Source of the DNA: DSOS01 sp035286585
Lineage (GTDB): Bacteria; Chloroflexota; Anaerolineae; Anaerolineales; UBA4823
Reading direction: 5' to 3'
Assembly: GCA_035286585.1 (NCBI GenBank)
Contig: DATEDC010000172.1
Span: 1 to 49,454 of the forward strand
Length of the DNA: 49,454 nucleotides
Made by a program: the position numbers and the translations under genes. The notes under the pieces are model-generated. The model saw only the letters and a list, made by a program, of their open reading frames with translations, was not told the DNA's origin and made no database searches. Below, piece after piece: positions 31,626 to 39,703 of this stretch (its first letter is position 1; each line of letters begins with the position of its first letter).

Positions 31626-33722
31626 TCAATCATCCAGTGCGCCTGCCCGGATCCATTCGATGATGATCTGGATTTCGGCATCAGGCAGTTTGCCTCCTGG
31701 CGGCATGATGTCGCCTTCTGTGTGTGTCCCGAGCAGTTTCTGAGCCAATAAGCTGCCTTCGGGGTTGCCTGGGAGCACAACCGGTCGGTGGTCTCCGGAA
31801 TTTAGCACCGAATCATACGTTTCACCAGACCAGCCACCCAGGTCGCCGTGGCATATATTGCATTTGGCTTCCAACAAGGGGAACACATCCCGCGCGAAGG
31901 AGATTGGCCCCGTGGGAGCTCCTTCAGGTTGAAGGGTGCGGATGAAATTAACCAACTGTTGAATTTGATCGGCGGTGAGGATTTCACCCCAACCGATCAT
32001 GGCTGTGGCTGCGTGGCCTGCGTTGATCGACTGGAATAGCTCGGCTTCTGCACTGTCTGTCTTATACCTGGCGTCATTCAAGGATGGCCCAACACCGCCC
32101 TCGCCTTCTGGTCCGTGGCATTGGGCGCAAAGCTCTCTGTAGATCTCAGTTCCACTGAATGCAAGGGGTATCGCAGCGATCTCTGGGGGTAGCTCCACCG
32201 GTGGATTCTCTTCCCAGGAACGCAGGTAAGCCACGACTGCGTCGACCTCTTCATCGCTGAGCGGGCCTCCGAAGGCGCTGCCGAAAGGCGACATGCCAAA
32301 ATTGGGCTGGCCCTGGGCTATGATGGCGCGCAAGGTGGAGTCATCGCGAGTTTTTAGATATTCGCTTGTGCTGATGGGGGCGATAATGTCCCCCTGGCGG
32401 GCCGGGTTTGGCCCGCCTTCACCAAAATCGCCATGGCAAAGGGCGCAGTTCTTGGTGTATACCTCCTGGCCAATTTCCAGCGAGGTTCCTTTGGCCGACG
32501 CCAGTGTATAGCTCACCAACGCCTGCAACTGCTCCGGAGTCAAGATATCGCCCCACACCGGCATGGTCTCATGGCTTCCCCCGCTGGCGATAATCCGCCG
32601 CGCAGCGTAGAATTCCTCGGCGCGGGGGATACGCTCTCCATGACAGGAGGAGCAGTGTTGGGTGAACAACGCCTGAACATCGGGCACAGAAGCCGGGTCC
32701 ACCACGTACCGGGCAAGCATATCCAACTGGAATGGGCTGAAGGTTTGCTGCCAGGAGGGCATCTCCAGGTGCAAGCCTCCCTGGCTGATGATCTCTATTA
32801 ATTGGCTCTCGTCACCCGAAATAGACACTGCCCGGCCATGACAGGATGCGCAGTTAATGACGAATAGCCGTTGACCGTCCGGGGCGAACAGGAAGTTTAC
32901 CAGGGCGATGCGTTCTTCCTGGCTGAGGGTCTGGTTCCAATCCGGTGTATCCTGGTCGGAGTGGCCGGGAAAATCCTGGCCTTGCTCCAGGGAATTTTTC
33001 AGCTCGAGCGGATCGCTGGCGACAAGCTCGCTGGTCTCATGGCAAGCGCCACAGTTTTGGGTAAAGAGCTGGCTGCCAGCCGGGGATAAGATAAACCCAA
33101 CCAGGGCGTCGATCTGGTCGCTGGACAGGTCCGCGCTCCAGGCGGGCATGCCTTCGTGCTTGCCTTGGGCGATGACCTCATGCAGGTTAGCGCCAGAGGG
33201 CACTGCGATAGTAGGGCCATGACATCCCGCACAGTTTTTAATATACAGGGCCGCGGTTGGGTCACCCTCGATCGCCTCCGCCGGGGGAGGCGCTTCTTTG
33301 TAGGACAGGTAAGACAGGACGCCTATGGCTAAAACCATCAGCGAGGTGCCCCCGATGATCACGGGCCTGGCAGTGAAGTGGCGCCGCGGCGAACGATCCA
33401 GGAACGGCAGCAGGAAGAGTAGGATGACCGCCAGTGTGGGCAGGACGACCACGCCAACCACCTCCAGCTCGCCCGAAAAGTATTTGAACAGTTGGAAGAG
33501 GAACAGGAAGTACCATTCTGGCCGCGGGGTATAGGAGGTATCCGCCGGATCGGCGCGCGCCTCCAGCGGCGCGCCCAGGAAGTACGCCAAAGCGACCAGG
33601 GCGAGGAAAATCAGCAAAGAGACGGCCGCGTCTTTGAAGACGGCGTCCGGGAAAAACGGCTCGCCCTGCTCCTTAGCCTGCTTGTACGCTGCGTAGTATT
33701 TTTGCTTCTCGGCTTCATCCAT
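31626..33722 (-). CDS. Cytochrome b subunit-IV-like protein fused to seven cytochrome c domains
   Basis: A 698-residue fusion. Residues 1-140 form the C-terminal half of cytochrome b, as in subunit IV of b6f, with three membrane helices (about 31-50, 86-106, 121-140) and the PEWY motif of the quinol site at 68-71. Seven heme c sites follow outside the membrane: CAGCH (164-168), CGACH, CASCH, CSSCH, CALCH, CAQCH and CNICH. The first six sit in class I domains. The last domain resembles the planctomycete-type cytochrome C domain and is shared with the NapC-like neighbour at 34900-36594. It replaces cytochrome c1/f in this bc-type complex. The frame is continuous and each domain is intact. Confidence 0.9.
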   Translation of the reverse strand: MDEAEKQKYYAAYKQAKEQGEPFFPDAVFKDAAVSLLIFLALVALAYFLGAPLEARADPADTSYTPRPEWYFLFLFQLFKYFSGELEVVGVVVLPTLAVILLFLLPFLDRSPRRHFTARPVIIGGTSLMVLAIGVLSYLSYKEAPPPAEAIEGDPTAALYIKNCAGCHGPTIAVPSGANLHEVIAQGKHEGMPAWSADLSSDQIDALVGFILSPAGSQLFTQNCGACHETSELVASDPLELKNSLEQGQDFPGHSDQDTPDWNQTLSQEERIALVNFLFAPDGQRLFVINCASCHGRAVSISGDESQLIEIISQGGLHLEMPSWQQTFSPFQLDMLARYVVDPASVPDVQALFTQHCSSCHGERIPRAEEFYAARRIIASGGSHETMPVWGDILTPEQLQALVSYTLASAKGTSLEIGQEVYTKNCALCHGDFGEGGPNPARQGDIIAPISTSEYLKTRDDSTLRAIIAQGQPNFGMSPFGSAFGGPLSDEEVDAVVAYLRSWEENPPVELPPEIAAIPLAFSGTEIYRELCAQCHGPEGEGGVGPSLNDARYKTDSAEAELFQSINAGHAATAMIGWGEILTADQIQQLVNFIRTLQPEGAPTGPISFARDVFPLLEAKCNICHGDLGGWSGETYDSVLNSGDHRPVVLPGNPEGSLLAQKLLGTHTEGDIMPPGGKLPDAEIQIIIEWIRAGALDD

Positions 33723-33724
33723 GG

Positions 33725-34384
33725 TTATTCCTCACGCTTGGGAACCGCGCTGATGCCGATGCGAATGACCAGGTACAGGTGAACGCCGATCAGGATCAGC
33801 AGGGTGATCGGCAGCACCCAAACATGAACTCCGAAGAAGCGCGCCAGCGTGATGGCGGACAACTCCTCCCCGCCCCTGACGATGCGCAGGACGACATCGC
33901 CAATCAGGGGCGGAGTGCCGGCGATGCTGGTGCCAACCGTGGTAGCCCAATAGGCTTTCTGATCCCAGGGCAGTAGATATCCCGAAAATCCAAACGCAAT
34001 CACAATCAGCAGCAGGAAAACGCCGGTGAACCAGGTGACCTCGCGCGGGAATTTATACGCTCCATGGAAAATCACCCGCAGCATGTGCAGGCCGACCACA
34101 ACCACCATCGCGCTGGCTCCCCAATGGTGCAGCCCGCGGATCAGCCAGCCCATGGTCACCTGGGTGGTGATGTACTGGACCGAGTCATAAGCGTGGTCGG
34201 GTGTGGGCACGTAGTAGATGGTGAGCAAGATCCCGGTTACTATTTGATTGATCGCCAGGAACAGCGAGGCGCTTCCCAGCGTGTAGAGCCAATTGGTCTT
34301 GGGGACTTGGCGCAGAAAGATTGCCGACCATACTTGCCGCCAGGCGACCCGTTCATCCAGCCAGTTCCCTAATCTTGTGCTCAT
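33725..34384 (-). CDS. Cytochrome b6-type subunit of the bc complex
   Basis: A 219-residue protein with four membrane helices. Helix B carries the histidine pair (HHWGASAMVVVVGLHM) and helix D carries two histidines separated by 14 residues (GVHVWVLPITLLILIGVH), as in b6 rather than mitochondrial-type b. The GYLLPWDQKAYWATTV segment is standard. Together with the split subunit IV fused to cytochrome c and the Rieske protein it makes a quinol:cytochrome c oxidoreductase. AGGAGG precedes ATG 34384 and the Rieske stop lies two bases upstream. Confidence 0.95.
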   Translation of the reverse strand: MSTRLGNWLDERVAWRQVWSAIFLRQVPKTNWLYTLGSASLFLAINQIVTGILLTIYYVPTPDHAYDSVQYITTQVTMGWLIRGLHHWGASAMVVVVGLHMLRVIFHGAYKFPREVTWFTGVFLLLIVIAFGFSGYLLPWDQKAYWATTVGTSIAGTPPLIGDVVLRIVRGGEELSAITLARFFGVHVWVLPITLLILIGVHLYLVIRIGISAVPKREE

Positions 34385-34385
34385 C

Positions 34386-34865
34386 TCAGCCTCCTAAGAC
34401 ATACAACTGCTCGTCTTCGACTTTCACCTGGTAGCGATCCAGGGGGCGCGGCGGCGGACCGGCGGCTACACTGCCATCCTTGCTGAAAGCCGCGTTGTGA
34501 CAGGGGCAGAAGAACTGCTCCTGGTCAGCGATCCAGCGCACACGGCAGCCGAGATGAGTGCAGATGTTCGACATGGCGACGAAATCACGCCCGTTTTCCG
34601 TAAGAACGTAAAACGAGAGATCTGTTTCATTCACAATCCAGCCTGTCTGGCGCTCGATTTTTACTTTAAACAGGGTAGGGGCGTTGAGCTCAACCTTGGC
34701 GACCGAACCGAGGCGAATCCACTCCTCGGCCTCGGCGCGTTTGAGGGCTGGCCCGATGATGTAGGCGATGGCGGGGATGCCCATCCCTGCGCTGATCAGT
34801 CCCCCAATTGCCCAGGTGGCCAGACTCAAAAACGATCTCCGGCTGGTCTTGGTTTCTTCTTCCAT
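34386..34865 (-). CDS. Rieske iron-sulfur protein
   Basis: A 159-residue Rieske protein with a twin-arginine-like N-terminus (SRRSFLS, 8-14), one anchor helix, and the [2Fe-2S] motif: C102-T-H104-L-G-C107 and C120-P-C122-H123. C102, H104, C120 and H123 would be ligands, and C107 and C122 the disulfide. The PPPRPLDRYQVKVEDEQLYV end is typical. ATG 34865 is chosen since AAGGAGA precedes it. Seven extra residues would come from the upstream ATG. It is the mobile electron carrier between cytochrome b and the c-type domains of the complex. Confidence 0.95.
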   Translation of the reverse strand: MEEETKTSRRSFLSLATWAIGGLISAGMGIPAIAYIIGPALKRAEAEEWIRLGSVAKVELNAPTLFKVKIERQTGWIVNETDLSFYVLTENGRDFVAMSNICTHLGCRVRWIADQEQFFCPCHNAAFSKDGSVAAGPPPRPLDRYQVKVEDEQLYVLGG

Positions 34866-34899
34866 GTTTCTCCTTTGGCTTCTCAATTCCGAGAATATT

Positions 34900-36594
34900 T
34901 TACTTCTCTGGTGCGCCTGCCCTGATCCAATCCATCACCAGTTTTAATTCCTCAGCGTTAAACTGGCCAAAGTGAGGTACGCTGCCAGCTTGCTTTTGAA
35001 CCAGCAGGCTGCCTTCGGGATCGCCTGGAATGACAGCCGGTCCGCGGTTGCCGCCTGCCAGCGTACCGGCATAGGTGGTCAGATTCAGGTTTTCGATGGC
35101 AATCGCCCCGTGACAGCTCGCGCAGCGGGCCGCAAACAGGGGAGCAATCGCACCGTCGAACGTGAGCGGACCTTCGCTGGGCAGCGGTATTGCAGTAGGC
35201 GTTGGCGGGAGCTGCGCGGCGATCAGCTCGCGCACCCGGGGGGCGTCGAATCCGGCAAACGTCCAGGCGCTGCCATGGCAGGCGCTGTTGGAGCAGAAGG
35301 AGGAGTTATCCGTGCCGCCGGGATTGCTCGTGGTATGGCAGTTCTCGCAGGTGGGATTGAACACCTCGCGGTGCTGGGTGATCCAGTTGGTGTTCAGGTG
35401 AGACTTGGGTTCTGGGCCGCGGCTGATCTCCAGGTTGGCTACAAAATCGCTGGGATCGGTGACCACCGGAATGGAATGGCACAGGTTGCATTCCAGGCGG
35501 ATCGCCTCGCCTTGTTGGGTGAAGTGCTGCCCGCCGTGGCAGCGAAAGCAGCCGGGCGAGTTGTCGTGACCTACGTTAGTGGGGTGGCTTTCCCAATTGG
35601 CTTTTTGTTCAGGGAAAACGCTGTCGCGGTAGGCTTGCTGCAGGGCTTCGATAGCTGCATCGATCTTGTCTGTGTTTTGGGCGTAAAAATCCGGGTAATA
35701 CGCCTGGTAGTAGCCCCGCAGTCCGGCGATGCCGTTTATGCCCAGTTCCACGGTTGGGTAAGGGGATGAATATACCTCGATGGCTTTACGGTGGATTTCG
35801 GGTATTTCGGGGGAGAGCAGGCCGCGGCCCATCAATTGGTCGACTGTATCCTGGGGAGTGAGGATCAAGTGGGTGATGCGGTTGTGGCAGGTGATGCAGT
35901 CCATCTCTATCAACTCAGCGGGATCGATCGAGGCCGGGTCCAGGTCGGCTTCTACATCGAAATATTCCTTGATCGTGCCATCCTCTTCCTCCACGCGCAC
36001 GTAAGGGATCTCCTGCTCGCGATCGTCTGTCGCCAGGAAGTAGACTTTGTTTTCGATATGCCAGTGGATGCCTCTGCCCAGGCCTTCCCTCTTGGTGCCG
36101 CCGCCGGTTTTGAGCACCAGAAAGGTGCTGATCGGGGTGTTTTCGCTGTTATCATCATAGCGCTTGATCTCGCGCAGGCTGTCATCGGAGAATTTCTGCG
36201 GCGAATGGCACAGCTCGCAGGTCTCGCGCGCCGGGCGCAGATCATCGGCGTGGATTGGGAATTCGTAGTCTTTGAATGCCAGGGAAATGATGTGCTTGGC
36301 GTCACCCGCTTTGCGGGTGATGCGCGTGGCAATGAACCCTTTGCCGATATGGCAATCCACGCAATCGACCCGGGCGTGGGGCGAGGTCAGATAGGCGGTG
36401 TATTCTGGCGGCATGGTGTGACAGGTTTCACCGCAGAATGAGGGGGAATTGGTGTACTCCCAGGCATAGGCTGCGCTGGTTAAGAGCACCAGCGTCAGAA
36501 GGCCTAAGATGGCGTATGGCAGGACGCGCACCCAGCGCGGCGCGCCCGGCGGTGGGAAGAAAAAGCGGACAATTCTCTGGCGAAAACGTTTCAT
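34900..36594 (-). CDS. NapC/NirT-type multiheme cytochrome c, nine candidate hemes, with C-terminal cytochrome domain
   Basis: A 564-residue membrane-anchored cytochrome. One N-terminal helix (about 24-44) follows a basic start. The NapC/NirT region begins with an unusual CGETCH (54-59, a CX3CH site) and has CVDCH (78-82), CELCH, CITCH, CFRCH, CNLCH and CENCH. A CX4CH candidate (CSNSACH, near residue 434) follows. A last domain with CASCH is similar to the end of the cytochrome b fusion (VIPGDPEGSLLVQK and WIRAGAPEK against VLPGNPEGSLLAQK and WIRAGALDD). It leads the bc operon and may take electrons from the quinone pool or from the complex to external acceptors. Confidence 0.87.
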   Translation of the reverse strand: MKRFRQRIVRFFFPPPGAPRWVRVLPYAILGLLTLVLLTSAAYAWEYTNSPSFCGETCHTMPPEYTAYLTSPHARVDCVDCHIGKGFIATRITRKAGDAKHIISLAFKDYEFPIHADDLRPARETCELCHSPQKFSDDSLREIKRYDDNSENTPISTFLVLKTGGGTKREGLGRGIHWHIENKVYFLATDDREQEIPYVRVEEEDGTIKEYFDVEADLDPASIDPAELIEMDCITCHNRITHLILTPQDTVDQLMGRGLLSPEIPEIHRKAIEVYSSPYPTVELGINGIAGLRGYYQAYYPDFYAQNTDKIDAAIEALQQAYRDSVFPEQKANWESHPTNVGHDNSPGCFRCHGGQHFTQQGEAIRLECNLCHSIPVVTDPSDFVANLEISRGPEPKSHLNTNWITQHREVFNPTCENCHTTSNPGGTDNSSFCSNSACHGSAWTFAGFDAPRVRELIAAQLPPTPTAIPLPSEGPLTFDGAIAPLFAARCASCHGAIAIENLNLTTYAGTLAGGNRGPAVIPGDPEGSLLVQKQAGSVPHFGQFNAEELKLVMDWIRAGAPEK

Positions 36595-36815
36595 GGGACG
36601 CCCTCATCTTCTCGGCCGGTGATACAGGTACGTTTTTTGCCCCACCCCCGACGGGGCGCAATTGGGTATAATGATCTATATATTTTATCTTAATCAGACC
36701 ATTTTTTCGTTTGGGCAGCGGATTTGTGACAAATATCATTATTAAAGGTGAATTTAGTCAGGAATAGTTAGCGAATTTTCTTCTTCCGCCGGGAGGGGAT
36801 TGTCTGGGTGGGGTG
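36595..36815. promoter_or_regulatory. Divergent promoter region with a CRP/FNR-like site
   Basis: The 221 bases separate the bc operon (minus) from the second kinase gene (plus). TGTGACAAATATCATT at 36725-36740 resembles a CRP/FNR-type site and shares TGTGACA with the site upstream of the decaheme gene. A TATAAT-like box is at 36667-36672 but has no good -35. A GCCCC..GGGGC hairpin lies at 36639-36657. The -10 box for the kinase gene is not clear. Control by one regulator of both divergent genes is possible. Confidence 0.5.
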
Positions 36816-38339
36816 ATGAACTTCGGTTTTGTTTTCGTCTATTTTATTTACGGCCTGGCGTTTTTCAGCATGGGTCTGGCGATGACGTTCGAGGCGCGGC
36901 GCTCGCCCCTGTTGGCTGAGGCGCGCGCCCTGTGGCCCCTGGCGCTGTTTGGCCTGGTTCATGGCACTCACGAGTGGCTGGAGATGCTGCTTGACATTCG
37001 GGCCTGGTTTAACCTGGCAGATCCGGCTTACACCTCCGCAATTCGGCTGTTCATGCTTGTGATTTCGTTTGTATTCCTGGTGGTGTTTGCTTTGCAGATC
37101 TTGCGTCCGGGTGACAAATACCGCCCTCGCCGAAATCTGGAGATCGGGTCTGCCTTCCTCGGAGTGTATGTACTTTTGGTTGTTATCACCAGCCTGCGTC
37201 ACCCTGAGACGGTCGAACACCGGGTTGCCCATGCGGATGTGCTGGCGCGCTACACGCTGGCAGTCCCTGGCGCAGCCCTGGCGGCTTTGGCGCTCAACCG
37301 GCGGGCCCAGCAAGCGCGGGGGGAAGAACGGCGGGGTTTGGGGAACAGCCTGAGGCTGGCGGCGGCAGGTTTTGCGTTTTACAGCCTGGCGCAGGTCGTC
37401 GTCAGGCCGTTAGATATTTTCCCGGCCAGCTTTGTAAACACTGTCATCTTTTATGACCTGTTTGGCTTCCCGGTACAGGCGGTGCGGGCAGCCATGGCCT
37501 TGCTGGTGACGGTGGGATTGGTCCGCGCCAGCCAGATCGTCGAGGATGAACGCCAGCGCCAGCTTGAGAATGCTCAAATGGCGCGCCTGGAAGCCTTGCA
37601 GCAGATCCAGCGCGACCTACAGGAGCGCGAGGCCCTGCGCCGGGAATTGCTGCGCCACACCGTCAACGCCCAGGAAGAGGAGCGAAGCCGGATTGCCCGC
37701 GAGCTGCACGATGAGACAGCCCAATTCTTGACCGCTTTTACCATGAATCTGGCTGCCTTGCAAAACTATGCCGCCGGCAACTCGGAAGTCAGCAGCCTGG
37801 TCGAGAGCTTGCAGGGCCTCAGCCGCCAGATGGCGCAAGGCATTTACCGCATGGTGCACGATCTGCGCCCGGCCCAACTGGACGACCTGGGCCTGGTAGC
37901 CGCGTTGCAGTATCTGGCTGAACAGGAGTTCAGGCGTACTGGTCTGGCAGTCAGCTTACAGGTGGAGGGCCGGCGTCAGCGTCTAGACCCCCTGGTGGAG
38001 ACCGTGGTTTTCCGTGTGGCGCAAGAAGCGATCACGAATGTGGCCCGCCATGCTCGCTGCGATCACGCCGAAGTTTGCCTGACCTTTTCTTCGAGACAGG
38101 TCAGCCTCCAGGTGCAGGATGAGGGGATCGGCTTCTTACCCGTCCAAGGTTCTGGGCTGCCGCAGGGGTGGGGCCTGGAGGGTATGCGGGAGCGAACCGA
38201 GGCCATCGGTGGTCGCTTTATCCTGAACTCGGTACCGGGAAAAGGTACTGCGATCGAGATCACTATTCCCCTGAGCAATACCGCGTCGATAAACAAACAG
38301 GAGCTCGCAGATGAGCGAAATACGCATCATGTTGGTTGA
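36816..38339 (+). CDS. Membrane-bound sensor histidine kinase with HGxHEW sensor domain
   Basis: A 507-residue kinase. The first 235 residues are a membrane domain of about seven helices with a HGTHEWLEM motif (49-57) in the second helix. Its histidines could bind heme or metal, a guess. A coiled-coil follows (about 240-285). HisKA_3 has H298 (ARELHDETAQF) and the HATPase ends in GWGLEGMRERTEAIGGRF and GKGTAIEITIPL. The ATG at 36816 is preferred over the GTG directly ahead. The 3' end overlaps the regulator gene by 29 bases. The pair may sense quinone or redox state for the bc operon on the other strand, an inference from position. Confidence 0.88.
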   Translation: MNFGFVFVYFIYGLAFFSMGLAMTFEARRSPLLAEARALWPLALFGLVHGTHEWLEMLLDIRAWFNLADPAYTSAIRLFMLVISFVFLVVFALQILRPGDKYRPRRNLEIGSAFLGVYVLLVVITSLRHPETVEHRVAHADVLARYTLAVPGAALAALALNRRAQQARGEERRGLGNSLRLAAAGFAFYSLAQVVVRPLDIFPASFVNTVIFYDLFGFPVQAVRAAMALLVTVGLVRASQIVEDERQRQLENAQMARLEALQQIQRDLQEREALRRELLRHTVNAQEEERSRIARELHDETAQFLTAFTMNLAALQNYAAGNSEVSSLVESLQGLSRQMAQGIYRMVHDLRPAQLDDLGLVAALQYLAEQEFRRTGLAVSLQVEGRRQRLDPLVETVVFRVAQEAITNVARHARCDHAEVCLTFSSRQVSLQVQDEGIGFLPVQGSGLPQGWGLEGMRERTEAIGGRFILNSVPGKGTAIEITIPLSNTASINKQELADERNTHHVG

Positions 38340-39000
38340 CGATCACGAAGTGGTCCGCACTGGCGTCAAGACCTTTCTGGACACCCAGGCAGGTCTGCGC
38401 GTGGTAGCGGAGGCGAGCAGCGGCGAAGAGGCGCTAGGGCGCATCGCTCAGGCGCGCCCGGACATTGTGGTGATGGATATCTCCATGCCTGGCATGGATG
38501 GGCTGGAAGCCACCCGCCGGTTGACTGCCCAGTTTCCAGAATACCGGGTGCTGGCTTTGACCGTCCATGAGGACAAACAATACCTGTTCGAGATGATGGC
38601 GGCCGGAGCCTCAGGCTACTTGACCAAGCATTCAGCCGCGGATGAGCTGGTCGCCGCAATTCGTGCTGTAGCTGGCGGCAATATCTACCTGCAGCCAGCA
38701 CTGGCGCGCTGGCTTTTAGACGACTATCGCCGCGTGCTATCTAAATTGCCGGCTGAGGCCGGGCGACCCGGCGCAGAGCCGGAGCGCGGCAAGGACCTGG
38801 ATGTGCTCAGCAAGCGGGAGATACAGGTGCTCGAGCTGGTGGCTGAAAGCCTGACCAATACGCAAATCGGGGAAAAATTAGGCATCAGCCCGAAAACCGC
38901 GGCGCGCCACCGTGAGCGCATTATGAACAAGCTCAACCTGCATTCGAGCACCGCGCTGGTCAAATTTGCCATCCGGACCGGGCTGATCGAGCTAAAGTAG
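38311..39000 (+). CDS. NarL/FixJ-type response regulator, second copy
   Basis: A 229-residue regulator paired with the kinase upstream. The receiver has the acidic pair D10-D11 and the acceptor D56 in VVMDISMPGMDG. The LuxR-type helix-turn-helix lies at about 165-225 (LSKREIQVLELVAESLTNTQIGEKLGISPKTAARHRERIMNKLNLHS). GGAG at 38299-38302 lies ahead of ATG 38311. It is closely related in design to the regulator at 29409-30062. Between it and ccmE lies a possible promoter, so control of the cytochrome maturation operon is conceivable. Confidence 0.93.
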   Translation: MSEIRIMLVDDHEVVRTGVKTFLDTQAGLRVVAEASSGEEALGRIAQARPDIVVMDISMPGMDGLEATRRLTAQFPEYRVLALTVHEDKQYLFEMMAAGASGYLTKHSAADELVAAIRAVAGGNIYLQPALARWLLDDYRRVLSKLPAEAGRPGAEPERGKDLDVLSKREIQVLELVAESLTNTQIGEKLGISPKTAARHRERIMNKLNLHSSTALVKFAIRTGLIELK

Positions 39001-39009
39001 CTGCCCGAC

Positions 39010-39039
39010 TTGGACAACCCTGACCTGCCGAGTTTTAAT
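39010..39039 (+). promoter_or_regulatory. Possible promoter of the ccm operon
   Basis: TTGGAC (39010-39015) and TTTAAT (39034-39039) are 18 bases apart, starting just after the stop of the response regulator. This is a moderate match. The remaining leader of about 140 bases to ccmE shows no clear structure. Confidence 0.4.
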
Positions 39040-39185
39040 ACACCTATTGGGGATATCTCAGATTCCATTAATCTAAATGTGCCAAAATGTACGATAGACT
39101 TAAGTGGCCGGTCCGCCGGGCGCCATATCGCCGGGCCAATCCTGATAAACTTTCATCACCGGCCCGCATGGAGGTTAGTGGATTT

Positions 39186-39596
39186 ATGGAGCAAAGTGCG
39201 ACAACGACAACCGAGGTCCAAGCGCCTGGCCGCGCCAAGTTCATCTTTGGCGGCTTATTAATTGTCGCGGCGATCATCTACCTGATCATCTCTTCAACCC
39301 AGGCCAGCGCCCAGTATTTCCTGACCATCGAAGAGCTGATGGCTAAAGGGGACAGTGTGGCAGACCGCCAATTGCGTGTCTCGGGCGCGGTGATCGGCGA
39401 TTCGATCCAGTACGACCCGCAGACCATGACGCTGACTTTTACCATTGCCCATTTGCCGGGCGATAATAAAGAGATCGAAGCCCAGGCGATTGTTACCGGG
39501 CGCATGGGCGCGGACGGCGTTTTCCAGGCTGAAGAGCTGTTGCTCAAGTGCCCTACCAAGTACGAAGAAGCTGTCCCTGAGCAAGCCGGCAATTAA
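39186..39596 (+). CDS. ccmE: CcmE heme chaperone of the CXXXY type
   Basis: A 136-residue protein with one N-terminal helix (about 18-37) and a beta-barrel OB fold. The heme-binding motif, normally HXXXY, reads C122-P-T-K-Y126 (LLLKCPTKYEE). CXXXY-type CcmE is known from archaea and some bacteria and should bind heme through Cys. GGAGGT at 39170-39175 supports ATG 39186. A longer form from 39168 is possible. It is the first gene of the ccm operon and should pass heme to apocytochromes with CcmF. Confidence 0.92.
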   Translation: MEQSATTTTEVQAPGRAKFIFGGLLIVAAIIYLIISSTQASAQYFLTIEELMAKGDSVADRQLRVSGAVIGDSIQYDPQTMTLTFTIAHLPGDNKEIEAQAIVTGRMGADGVFQAEELLLKCPTKYEEAVPEQAGN

Positions 39597-39703
39597 ACCC
39601 TTGTCTCGGTCAATGAAAAATGCTGGCTTTATTGGTGAGCCGGACGGAGTGCCCGCTCTGATCGTTGAGCCCCTTCCGGCAGATTTACGCCTGTGGAGTG
39701 GTT

